Assembly: GCA_024687655.1 (NCBI GenBank)
Contig: JAILEN010000028.1
Location: forward strand, 1 to 41,707
DNA length: 41,707 nt
Source of the DNA: Lachnospiraceae bacterium
Lineage (GTDB): Bacteria; Bacillota; Clostridia; Lachnospirales; Lachnospiraceae
Direction: 5' to 3'
The position numbers and the translations under genes were made by a program. A model generated the notes under the pieces. It was given only the letters and a program-made list of their open reading frames with translations, did no database searches and was not told the origin of the DNA. Below are positions 19,338-25,798 of this stretch, piece by piece (the first letter of the stretch is position 1; each line of letters starts with the position of its first letter).

Positions 19338-20456
19338 ATGGGGATTGATCTGAATACTATGCCAAAGCTTGGGTTTGGTCTTATGAGACTGCCTGAGACT
19401 GAAAAAGTGATCGACCACGATCAGGTCTGCAGAATGGTTGACAAATACATGTCAGCCGGCATGAATTACTTTGATACTGCCTATGTTTATCACGAGGGCA
19501 GATCGGAGGTGGCCGCAAGGGAGGCCCTTGTAAAAAGATACCCGCGTGAGAGTTTTATGCTGGCGACTAAGCTGCCGGGCTGGGAGGTCAAAAAGGAAGA
19601 GGATATAGAGCGGATCTTTTCCGAACAGTTAGAAAGAGCCGGTGTTGACTATTTTGATTTTTATCTTCTCCATTCCATAGAGGATGGGACTAATTTTGAT
19701 ATATATGAAAAATACGATTGTTTCTCCTGGGGCCTGAGGAAAAAGGAAGAGGGTAAGATAAAGCATTTTGGTTTTTCCTTCCATGGAAGTCCGGAGCTTT
19801 TGGAGAGGGTGCTTGACAGCCATCCCGAGATGGAATTTGTCCAGATACAGCTTAACTATCTGGACCGGACAAACCCGGTTGTCAGATCCCAGAGACTGTA
19901 TGATATTTTAAGTGAAAGAAACATACCCATTATCGTTATGGAACCGGTAAGGGGAGGCATGCTTGCCAAAATGGATCCGGAAATTGAGGCAAAATTTAAG
20001 GCCAGACAGCCGGATAAGTCCGTGGCATCATGGGCGCTCAGGTTTGTTGCGTCGCTTCCCGGAGTGATGACGGTGCTTTCAGGCATGTCAAATGAAGAGC
20101 AGATGGATGATAATATCCATACTTTCACAGACTTTGAGCCCATTACAGAGGATGAGCTTAAGATAATAAACGAGGTTACTGAGACTCTTTTGGGGATGCC
20201 GCAGATCGGATGTACCGCATGTAAGTATTGCTGCGACGGGTGTCCGCAGAATATCAGCATCCCGGATGTTTTCAGGACCATAAACACTTTAAGGAGATAT
20301 CCGGACGACTGGCGTTCAAAGAATTTTTACTCGGGACTCATACAAAGGAGCGGAAAGGCATCTGACTGTATCGCCTGCGGCCAGTGTGAGAGTGTCTGCC
20401 CTCAGCATCTGCCGATAATCGAACTGATGAAAGAGGCAGCAGGGATACTTGATTAG
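19338..20456 (+). CDS. Aldo/keto reductase with C-terminal 4Fe-4S domain
   Basis: NAD(P)H-dependent oxidoreductase of unknown substrate, 372 residues. The N-terminal TIM barrel has the AKR tetrad: Asp and Tyr in FDTAYVYHEGRSE, Lys in LATKLPGW and His in LLHSIEDG. After about residue 285 comes a ferredoxin-like part with CTACKYCCDGCP and CIACGQCESVCP, consistent with two clusters although the first motif is irregular. AGGAGG lies eight bases before the ATG at 19338. A MerR-type promoter upstream suggests induction by aldehyde, quinone or other electrophile stress. Such Fe-S AKRs are common in anaerobic clostridia. Confidence 0.92.
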   Translation: MGIDLNTMPKLGFGLMRLPETEKVIDHDQVCRMVDKYMSAGMNYFDTAYVYHEGRSEVAAREALVKRYPRESFMLATKLPGWEVKKEEDIERIFSEQLERAGVDYFDFYLLHSIEDGTNFDIYEKYDCFSWGLRKKEEGKIKHFGFSFHGSPELLERVLDSHPEMEFVQIQLNYLDRTNPVVRSQRLYDILSERNIPIIVMEPVRGGMLAKMDPEIEAKFKARQPDKSVASWALRFVASLPGVMTVLSGMSNEEQMDDNIHTFTDFEPITEDELKIINEVTETLLGMPQIGCTACKYCCDGCPQNISIPDVFRTINTLRRYPDDWRSKNFYSGLIQRSGKASDCIACGQCESVCPQHLPIIELMKEAAGILD

Positions 20457-20504
20457 GCGATCTGCATGCCTGCAATGATTTAAAAGGGGAAGATAAAGTT
20501 TTCA

Positions 20505-20533
20505 TTGACAAAAGGCTGCTGTTCTTGTACAAT
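20505..20533 (+). promoter_or_regulatory. Promoter of the tRNA-Ser/tRNA-Cys unit
   Basis: Perfect TTGACA (20505-20510), 17-base spacer and TACAAT (20528-20533), about 44 bases ahead of the first tRNA. Strong match as expected for stable RNA genes. Confidence 0.85.
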
Positions 20534-20576
20534 ATCACTTGCGTTTATCGGCATGGTTGAGTGTTGATAATCATTC

Positions 20577-20664
20577 GGAGAAGTACTCAAGAGGCCGAAG
20601 AGGTGCCCCTGCTAAGGGTATAGGTCGGGTGACCGGCGCGAGGGTTCAAATCCCTCCTTCTCCG
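20577..20664 (+). tRNA. tRNA-Ser (anticodon GCU)
   Basis: Acceptor GGAGAAG pairs with CTTCTCC, followed by discriminator G. The anticodon loop CTGCTAA gives GCU, the long variable arm typical of serine tRNA is present, and the T arm is GAGGG-TTCAAAT-CCCTC. CCA is not encoded. Confidence 0.97.
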
Positions 20665-20690
20665 TTTCGACGGTATACGTCGACATATAA

Positions 20691-20761
20691 GGTGCTGTAG
20701 CCAAGTGGTAAGGCGTGGGACTGCAACTCCCTGATCATCGGTTCAAATCCGTTCAGCACCT
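20691..20761 (+). tRNA. tRNA-Cys (anticodon GCA)
   Basis: Acceptor GGTGCTG pairs with CAGCACC, discriminator T. The anticodon loop CTGCAAC gives GCA. The T arm is ATCGG-TTCAAAT-CCGTT, with one mismatch in the stem. CCA is not encoded. A 6-bp hairpin TCGACG/CGTCGA at 20667-20683 separates it from tRNA-Ser and may mark a processing site. Confidence 0.96.
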
Positions 20762-20772
20762 TGAAGTAACAA

Positions 20773-20810
20773 GTCGGAAAGTCCTAACAGGTCTTTCCGG
20801 CTTTTATATT
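20773..20810 (+). terminator. Terminator of the tRNA unit
   Basis: GTCGGAAAG and CTTTCCGGC form a 9-bp stem (one wobble) followed by TTTTATATTT, 12 bases after tRNA-Cys. Confidence 0.85.
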
Positions 20811-20827
20811 TAGAGGAGAGAGTGGAA

Positions 20828-21460
20828 ATGTACAGATTGATCTCGATCATCATGGGTTATGCATTCGGAAATATACTGACCGCATGCATTGTGACCAAAA
20901 AACATAACGGCAGCAGCCCTTTTGAGATAGGAAGCGGCAATCCCGGTATGGCCAATGTCATGGCCCAGTGCGGCTTCAGGCCCGGAATATGCGTGCTTGC
21001 CGGCGATCTGATAAAAACCCTGATCCCCTGCCTTTTGTGTAGATTCGTGATATTTCCCGGGGAGACTGGTATGCTGGCCTGTCTGTATGCCGGTCTGGGT
21101 GTGGTCCTGGGACACAACTATCCCATCTGGCATGGCTTCAAGGGTGGCAAAGGGGTTTCCACAAGCTGTGCAGCCATGTTCTGCATCCATCCCCTGTGGG
21201 GCATAGCGGCCATGCTGGTTGGGATGTTTGTGGTATTCGGTACCAAGTATTTGTCCATAGGAGCGGCTTTTATACCGGTGGCCTTTATCCCGGCAGCCTG
21301 GTACTACGCCGGAAAAGAGGGGGCCATAGTATATGCGGTACTTAGCCTGGCCATGCTTTTAGCCCACAGAAAGGATTTTGTCCGCATCAGACATGGACAG
21401 GAGGAAAAGATAGACGTACCCATGCTGATAAAGAAAAAGCTGTCAAAGCAGGCTAAATAA
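20828..21460 (+). CDS. plsY: Acyl-phosphate:glycerol-3-phosphate acyltransferase PlsY
   Basis: Membrane enzyme that transfers a fatty acyl group from acyl-phosphate to sn-1 of glycerol-3-phosphate, the first step of phospholipid synthesis. GGAG nine bases upstream favours the ATG at 20828 over the GTG at 20822, giving 210 residues. Family motifs are EIGSGNPGMANV (usual GSGN-GATN) near residue 32 and GHNYPIWHGFKGGKGVSTS near residue 95. Several hydrophobic segments match the five-helix fold. Motif 2 differs slightly from the textbook form, so this may be a divergent paralogue; substrate class still looks right. Confidence 0.88.
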   Translation: MYRLISIIMGYAFGNILTACIVTKKHNGSSPFEIGSGNPGMANVMAQCGFRPGICVLAGDLIKTLIPCLLCRFVIFPGETGMLACLYAGLGVVLGHNYPIWHGFKGGKGVSTSCAAMFCIHPLWGIAAMLVGMFVVFGTKYLSIGAAFIPVAFIPAAWYYAGKEGAIVYAVLSLAMLLAHRKDFVRIRHGQEEKIDVPMLIKKKLSKQAK

Positions 21461-21469
21461 AATGATATT

Positions 21470-21505
21470 TCGGAAGACCTGGATTTCGGGTCTTCCGATT
21501 TTTGT
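21470..21505 (+). terminator. Terminator after plsY
   Basis: TCGGAAGACC and GGTCTTCCGA pair over ten bases with a 9-base loop, then TTTTTGTT. A TATAAT at 21516-21521 just beyond may be the -10 of the GH5 gene, but no good -35 is seen. Confidence 0.9.
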
Positions 21506-21544
21506 TATAGAGGTGTATAATCGAAAAACAGGGGGTGATTACTT

Positions 21545-22528
21545 ATGAGGAACATCAAGAAGCTACTTTCAATCATTTTAGCATTTTCCATGGTGACAGG
21601 TATGATATTTTTTAATGCAGGAAAAGCGGAGGCAAAGCAGACCCTTTCTCCCCTACACGTAGAGGGAGTGGCACTGGCAGACAAGGACGGCAAAACTGTT
21701 CAGCTTCGGGGGCTTTCTACCCACGGCATGATGTGGTTTCCCCAGTATGTGAACAACGCCTTTTTCAAACAGATGCATAAGGAATGGGGCTGCAACGTTG
21801 TTCGGGCCGCTATGTACACCGAGGAATACAACGGCTACTGCACCGGCGGCAAAAAGGAAAGCCGTAAGCTGGTGAAAAAAGCCATCAAATACGCCACAGA
21901 TAACGACATGTATGTGATCGTGGACTGGCATATCCTGTCGGATAACAATCCCAACAAGCATACCAAGGCAGCCAAGGGCTTTTTTAAATGGGTCGCCAAA
22001 AAATACGGCAAGCAGAACAACATCATATATGAGATCTGCAACGAGCCAAACGGCGGCACTTCCTGGGCGGATATCAAAAAATACGCAAACCAGGTTATCC
22101 CGGTGATCAGAAAATACGATCCCGATTCGGTGATAATAGTCGGCACACCCACATGGAGTCAGGAGCTGGACAAGGCAGCAGCTGATCCTTTGGAGTTTGA
22201 TAATGTGGTATATACCCTTCATTTTTACGCCGCCACACACAGAGAGTGGCTGCAGGACACCTACACCAACGCCATCAATTCCGGACTCCCCGTATTTGTT
22301 TCCGAGTTCGGCATCTGCAGTGCGGACGGTAACGGCACCATAGACAAGGACTTTGCAAACAAATGGATCGATCTTTTGGATAAAAACAAGACCAGCTACT
22401 GCATGTGGAATATCTCCAACAAGGCAGAGGCATCATCCATTATAAAGCCCGAAGTAACGAAAACCAGTGGTTTTACCAAGTCGGATCTTACCACATCAGG
22501 AAAGTGGTTCATTAATAAGCTAAAGTAG
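21545..22528 (+). CDS. Secreted GH5 endoglucanase (cellulase)
   Basis: Extracellular beta-glucanase that cuts cellulose or related beta-1,4-glucans. The 327-residue protein starts with a signal peptide (cleavage probably after AEA, residue 30), followed by a single GH5 catalytic barrel, probably GH5 subfamily 2. The acid/base Glu167 lies in IIYEICNEPNG and the nucleophile Glu254 in VFVSEFG. TVQLRGLSTHG near residue 52 and DWHIL near 127 are also typical. No carbohydrate-binding module, dockerin or wall anchor is present, so it should be released or stay loosely bound. GGGGGTGAT precedes the ATG. It is followed by another secreted-protein gene. Confidence 0.95.
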   Translation: MRNIKKLLSIILAFSMVTGMIFFNAGKAEAKQTLSPLHVEGVALADKDGKTVQLRGLSTHGMMWFPQYVNNAFFKQMHKEWGCNVVRAAMYTEEYNGYCTGGKKESRKLVKKAIKYATDNDMYVIVDWHILSDNNPNKHTKAAKGFFKWVAKKYGKQNNIIYEICNEPNGGTSWADIKKYANQVIPVIRKYDPDSVIIVGTPTWSQELDKAAADPLEFDNVVYTLHFYAATHREWLQDTYTNAINSGLPVFVSEFGICSADGNGTIDKDFANKWIDLLDKNKTSYCMWNISNKAEASSIIKPEVTKTSGFTKSDLTTSGKWFINKLK

Positions 22529-22547
22529 GCACGAAAGGAGTAACAAA

Positions 22548-23015
22548 ATGAAAAAACAGATCACAACTATCCTCTTAACGGCAGCACTGGTGATCTCATC
22601 CGTATGTCCGGTATTTGCAGCATCCACGCAGATCAAGACTACCGAGGATGCCCATTATGAGGAAGAGGACAACGGCAGCAGAAAGACAGCAACGACTATA
22701 TTCCCCACACTGGATTATTTTGGTGTGTTAGAGACAGAAAAGGACGCTGATTACTACAGGTTTGTGGCACCCAAAAAGGGAACCTACAGGATCTATTTTG
22801 CAGATTATTCATCTCAGGAGATAGGAGAGGGCTGGGACATCTATGTTCTCAATTCCAAGGGCAAGAAGATGAAGAACAAGCTTTCCAAGGGTGTTCAGAT
22901 CAGCAGCAGCATCGGCGTGTCCCTGAAAAAGAAACAGGAAATCTATATCAAAGTGTGCAGCGATGCGGGAGAGGTAGCAGGAGCAGATTATATTATAAAG
23001 GTAGTTGAAAAATAG
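22548..23015 (+). CDS. Secreted protein with pre-peptidase C-terminal (PPC)-like domain
   Basis: The 155-residue precursor has a clear signal peptide (MKKQITTILLTAALVISSV, cleavage near residue 24). The mature part is one beta-rich domain resembling PPC domains: the stretch FGVLETEKDADYYRFVAPKKG is the typical core, followed by GTYRIYF and a final DYIIKV strand. Such domains usually accompany secreted enzymes and may bind them or a substrate; here it stands alone. It starts 19 bases after the GH5 gene with a good AAGGAG site, so the two are probably cotranscribed. A role as accessory to the cellulase is an inference. No catalytic residues are recognised. Confidence 0.75.
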   Translation: MKKQITTILLTAALVISSVCPVFAASTQIKTTEDAHYEEEDNGSRKTATTIFPTLDYFGVLETEKDADYYRFVAPKKGTYRIYFADYSSQEIGEGWDIYVLNSKGKKMKNKLSKGVQISSSIGVSLKKKQEIYIKVCSDAGEVAGADYIIKVVEK

Positions 23016-23016
23016 G

Positions 23017-23511
23017 ATGAACATAGGAAAAGACGTATTTATAGCTGACGGCGCCAGGGTTATCGGAGACGTGACCATCGGTGAGGGATCCAGTATATGG
23101 TTCAATGCCGTGGTCCGTGGTGACGAATATCCCATAACCATCGGCAGACACAGCAATGTTCAGGACAACGCCACCCTCCATGTGGGTGAGGGGTTTTCAT
23201 GTACCGTAGGTGACGAGGTCAGTATCGGTCACGGAGCCATCGTCCACGGCTGTGAGGTTGGAGACGGGACGCTCATCGGTATGGGTGCCATGGTCCTAAA
23301 CGGAGCCAAAATCGGTAAGAACTGTATCATCGGAGCAGGAGCTCTTGTGAGTGAAAACAAGGTGATACCTGATAATTCGGTGGTGATCGGCGTTCCCGGC
23401 AAGGTAGTCCGAGAGATGACTGAGGCAGATTTCGAGAGTCGTCGCAGAAATATCAATGTATACGTCAAGGCCGCCAAAGAATATTTGGACGGGAAATACG
23501 AGATAAGATAA
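23017..23511 (+). CDS. Gamma-class carbonic anhydrase-like hexapeptide protein
   Basis: Left-handed beta-helix protein of 164 residues built of hexapeptide repeats (VIGDVTIGEGSSIWFNAVVRGD and later GCEVGDGTLIGMGAMVLNGAKIGKNC). The metal-binding histidines of gamma-carbonic anhydrases are present in NATLHVGEG and IGHGAIVHG, together with the conserved Arg/Asp/Gln set (RGDEYPITIGRHSNVQDN). The ORF track begins at a TTG at 23005; I prefer the ATG at 23017, right after the previous stop, though its ribosome site is weak (TTG at 23005 has AAGG nearby). Activity cannot be proven from sequence, as many family members are inactive. Confidence 0.85.
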   Translation: MNIGKDVFIADGARVIGDVTIGEGSSIWFNAVVRGDEYPITIGRHSNVQDNATLHVGEGFSCTVGDEVSIGHGAIVHGCEVGDGTLIGMGAMVLNGAKIGKNCIIGAGALVSENKVIPDNSVVIGVPGKVVREMTEADFESRRRNINVYVKAAKEYLDGKYEIR

Positions 23512-23518
23512 GTAAAGG

Positions 23519-23560
23519 ATCCGGTGCAGCCCGAGACAGCTTCACCGGATTTTACATTTT
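23519..23560 (+). terminator. Terminator after the carbonic anhydrase gene
   Basis: ATCCGGTG and CACCGGAT pair over eight bases, with an inner AGC/GCT pairing, then TTTACATTTTATAC. It ends the GH5-to-carbonic anhydrase unit. Confidence 0.75.
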
Positions 23561-23688
23561 ATACAAAGGATTTTGTCATCTGTGACATAGTATTTATTTA
23601 CAAAAAGTCGTATCATGGCATTCGTAGGCCGAGGTTTTCCCGGCACTACACTAAGTAGGATCTCAGTTTTGAAAGGAGAAGGAACAAA

Positions 23689-24801
23689 ATGGCAAGCATT
23701 TCAATGAAAAATATTTGCAAGGTTTATCCCAATGGTTTTGAGGCTGTTAAGGATTTTAATCTTGAGGTACAGGATCAGGAGTTTATTATTTTCGTAGGAC
23801 CCTCCGGTTGCGGAAAGTCTACCACCCTTCGTATGGTAGCAGGTCTTGAGGACATCAGCAGTGGTGAGCTTCGTATCGACGACAAGATCATGAACAACGT
23901 GGAGCCCAAGGACCGCGATATCGCCATGGTTTTCCAGAACTACGCTCTTTATCCTCATATGTCAGTATATGATAACATGGCTTTCGGACTTAAGATCCGC
24001 AAGATGCCCAAGGAGGAGATCGACAAGCGCGTTCAGGAAGCAGCAAAGATCCTCGATCTTGACAAGCTTTTGGATCGTAAGCCCAAGGCTCTTTCCGGCG
24101 GACAGCGTCAGCGTGTTGCCATGGGTCGTGCCATCGTTCGTAACCCCAAGGTTTTCCTCATGGACGAGCCTCTTTCCAACCTGGATGCCAAGCTTCGTGT
24201 TCAGATGCGTACAGAGATCTCCAAGCTCCATGACAGACTTGGCGCTACCATCATCTACGTTACACATGACCAGACAGAGGCTATGACCCTGGGTACCCGT
24301 ATCGTAGTTATGAAGGACGGCGTGGTACAGCAGATCGACACACCTCAGAATCTCTACAACATGCCCGGCAACCTCTTTGTTGCAGGCTTCATCGGATCAC
24401 CTCAGATGAACTTCTTTGATGCCAAGATCGAAAAGAGTGGTGATGCAGTTACAGCTACAGTTGGCGGAGCAAAGCTTTCTGTTCCCGCTACCAAGGCAAA
24501 GGCCCTCATCGATGGCGGTTATGACGGCAAGACAGTTACCATGGGTATCCGTCCTGAGGATATCTACGATTCACAGATGATGATCGATGCCAACCCCAAT
24601 GCGGTTATCGAGTCCGTTATCCGTGTTTACGAGCTTTTAGGCGCAGAGGTGTTCCTGTATTTCGACTATGCAGACGCTCAGGTTACTGCACGAGTTGACC
24701 CCCGTACCACAGCCGGCGTAGGTGATACAGTCAAGTTTGCTCTGGATATGGAAAAGACCCACTTCTTTGACAAGGATACAGAGAAGACCATTACCAACTA
24801 G
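23689..24801 (+). CDS. msmK: ABC sugar transporter ATPase (MsmK/UgpC/MalK type), orphan
   Basis: Cytoplasmic ATPase that powers carbohydrate importers of the CUT1 group. The 370 residues show Walker A GPSGCGKSTTLRMVAG (about 37-52), Q-loop FQNYALYPHM, signature LSGGQRQRVAMGRA, Walker B VFLMDEPLSNLDAK and a C-terminal OB/TOBE part typical of CUT1 ATPases. No permease or binding protein is nearby, so it probably serves several importers, as MsmK does in streptococci. Codons look strongly biased (CGT/CGC, AAG, ATC), as in highly expressed genes. AAAGGAG precedes the ATG. A PucR-type regulator follows. Confidence 0.93.
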   Translation: MASISMKNICKVYPNGFEAVKDFNLEVQDQEFIIFVGPSGCGKSTTLRMVAGLEDISSGELRIDDKIMNNVEPKDRDIAMVFQNYALYPHMSVYDNMAFGLKIRKMPKEEIDKRVQEAAKILDLDKLLDRKPKALSGGQRQRVAMGRAIVRNPKVFLMDEPLSNLDAKLRVQMRTEISKLHDRLGATIIYVTHDQTEAMTLGTRIVVMKDGVVQQIDTPQNLYNMPGNLFVAGFIGSPQMNFFDAKIEKSGDAVTATVGGAKLSVPATKAKALIDGGYDGKTVTMGIRPEDIYDSQMMIDANPNAVIESVIRVYELLGAEVFLYFDYADAQVTARVDPRTTAGVGDTVKFALDMEKTHFFDKDTEKTITN

Positions 24802-24807
24802 TATAGT

Positions 24808-24836
24808 TTGCACATTTCCCCGTAAAGTAGTAAAAT
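24808..24836 (+). promoter_or_regulatory. Promoter of the PucR-type regulator gene
   Basis: TTGCAC (24808-24813), 17-base spacer and TAAAAT (24831-24836). The inverted repeat AAAGTA-GTAAAA-TACTTT at 24824-24841 covers the -10 element and could be an operator, perhaps for autoregulation. Confidence 0.65.
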
Positions 24837-24854
24837 ACTTTGCGAGGTGTGTGT

Positions 24855-25724
24855 ATGGACAAGGATGTAAAAGTTCTTTTAAAAAAGCTGAATAAAGAAA
24901 CCGGTCTGAGGCTGGAGATTGCCGAAGCAGACGTGGAAGATGATACCTCCTTACGTTTACAGGAATTACTGCTTTCTGTAAAAGACCACTCTCGTCGGGA
25001 TCTCTTTTGGCAGAATCTCCTCCTGGGGCAGTTGTCCCGGGAGGAAGCGATTCTGCTGTCCCACCGGTTTCATATGGATATGAGCGCCCCCAGGGTGCTC
25101 TTTCTTGTTGCCTTTTCGGAGCCGGCTGACGATATATCAGCATCTCTTTTAAAAAAGACTCTGGGAAAAAGGGATGAATATATCGAGCTGGACGACAGGC
25201 ATATAGTTATCTTAAAGGGATCCCAGGACATCGACCCGGGGGACGAGGCTTACAGTATGTCGGATCTCATACTTACAGAGGCCATGGTTTCCGCCGGTAT
25301 AGCCTATGACAGACCGGTTGACGACATATTTGAGCTGCCCGTCTGCCTGAAGCATTGTGAGGCGGCACTCAGGCTTTCCGCTCTTTTGCCCGGGGACGGC
25401 CGGGTCATTTCCTATGGAGATCTGAGCTTTGAAAAGCTTTTGTATTCCGTCAGTGAGGATGCGGCCCGGGAGTTCTTGTCGGAAAGTATTCCGGATGCGG
25501 ATCTTTTTGTTCTCGACAATGAAATGAAAAATACCATCAGGACCCTGTTTGAAAACGAGTTGAACATTGCCGATACAGCCAAGGCCCTGTTCATACACAG
25601 GAATACCCTAGTTTACAGACTTGAAAAATTTCAAAAACAGACGGGTTTGGATCTGAAGAGATTTGACGACGCGGTGATATGTCGCACGGCACTCATCCTT
25701 TCAGAGCTTTACGGAACGAAATAG
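24855..25724 (+). CDS. PucR/CdaR-type transcriptional regulator
   Basis: Predicted DNA-binding regulator of 289 residues. The C-terminal 60 residues form the PucR helix-turn-helix: NELNIADTAKALFIHRNTLVYRLEKFQKQTGLDLKRFDDA, followed by the usual leucine-rich end. The N-terminal two thirds has no recognisable ligand domain, only an alpha/beta GGDEF-like feel typical of CdaR proteins. GAGG seven bases upstream selects the ATG at 24855 over the TTG at 24840. Regulators like this often follow msmK in Lachnospiraceae (from memory, unchecked), suggesting a role in carbohydrate uptake; that is inference. Confidence 0.88.
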   Translation: MDKDVKVLLKKLNKETGLRLEIAEADVEDDTSLRLQELLLSVKDHSRRDLFWQNLLLGQLSREEAILLSHRFHMDMSAPRVLFLVAFSEPADDISASLLKKTLGKRDEYIELDDRHIVILKGSQDIDPGDEAYSMSDLILTEAMVSAGIAYDRPVDDIFELPVCLKHCEAALRLSALLPGDGRVISYGDLSFEKLLYSVSEDAAREFLSESIPDADLFVLDNEMKNTIRTLFENELNIADTAKALFIHRNTLVYRLEKFQKQTGLDLKRFDDAVICRTALILSELYGTK

Positions 25725-25754
25725 GGTCTTATACTTTTATAATTTGAAAAAAAG

Positions 25755-25782
25755 TGGTATCATATAGTGGTTTCTGATACCA
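25755..25782. promoter_or_regulatory. Inverted repeat ahead of gdpP
   Basis: TGGTATCA (25755-25762) and TGATACCA (25775-25782) are perfect 8-base arms with a 12-base spacer, ending 16 bases before the gdpP ATG. It may be an operator or a hairpin in the mRNA leader. No T tract follows, so it is not a terminator. Confidence 0.55.
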
Positions 25783-25798
25783 ATGTTTGGGATATGAT

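Noticed and set aside
19310-19348. Possible 12-codon leader peptide (MSFNKGG...) overlapping the aldo/keto reductase start
   Set aside because: The AGGAGG upstream is 13 bases from its ATG, too far for a convincing start, and the peptide shows no leader-type codon run.
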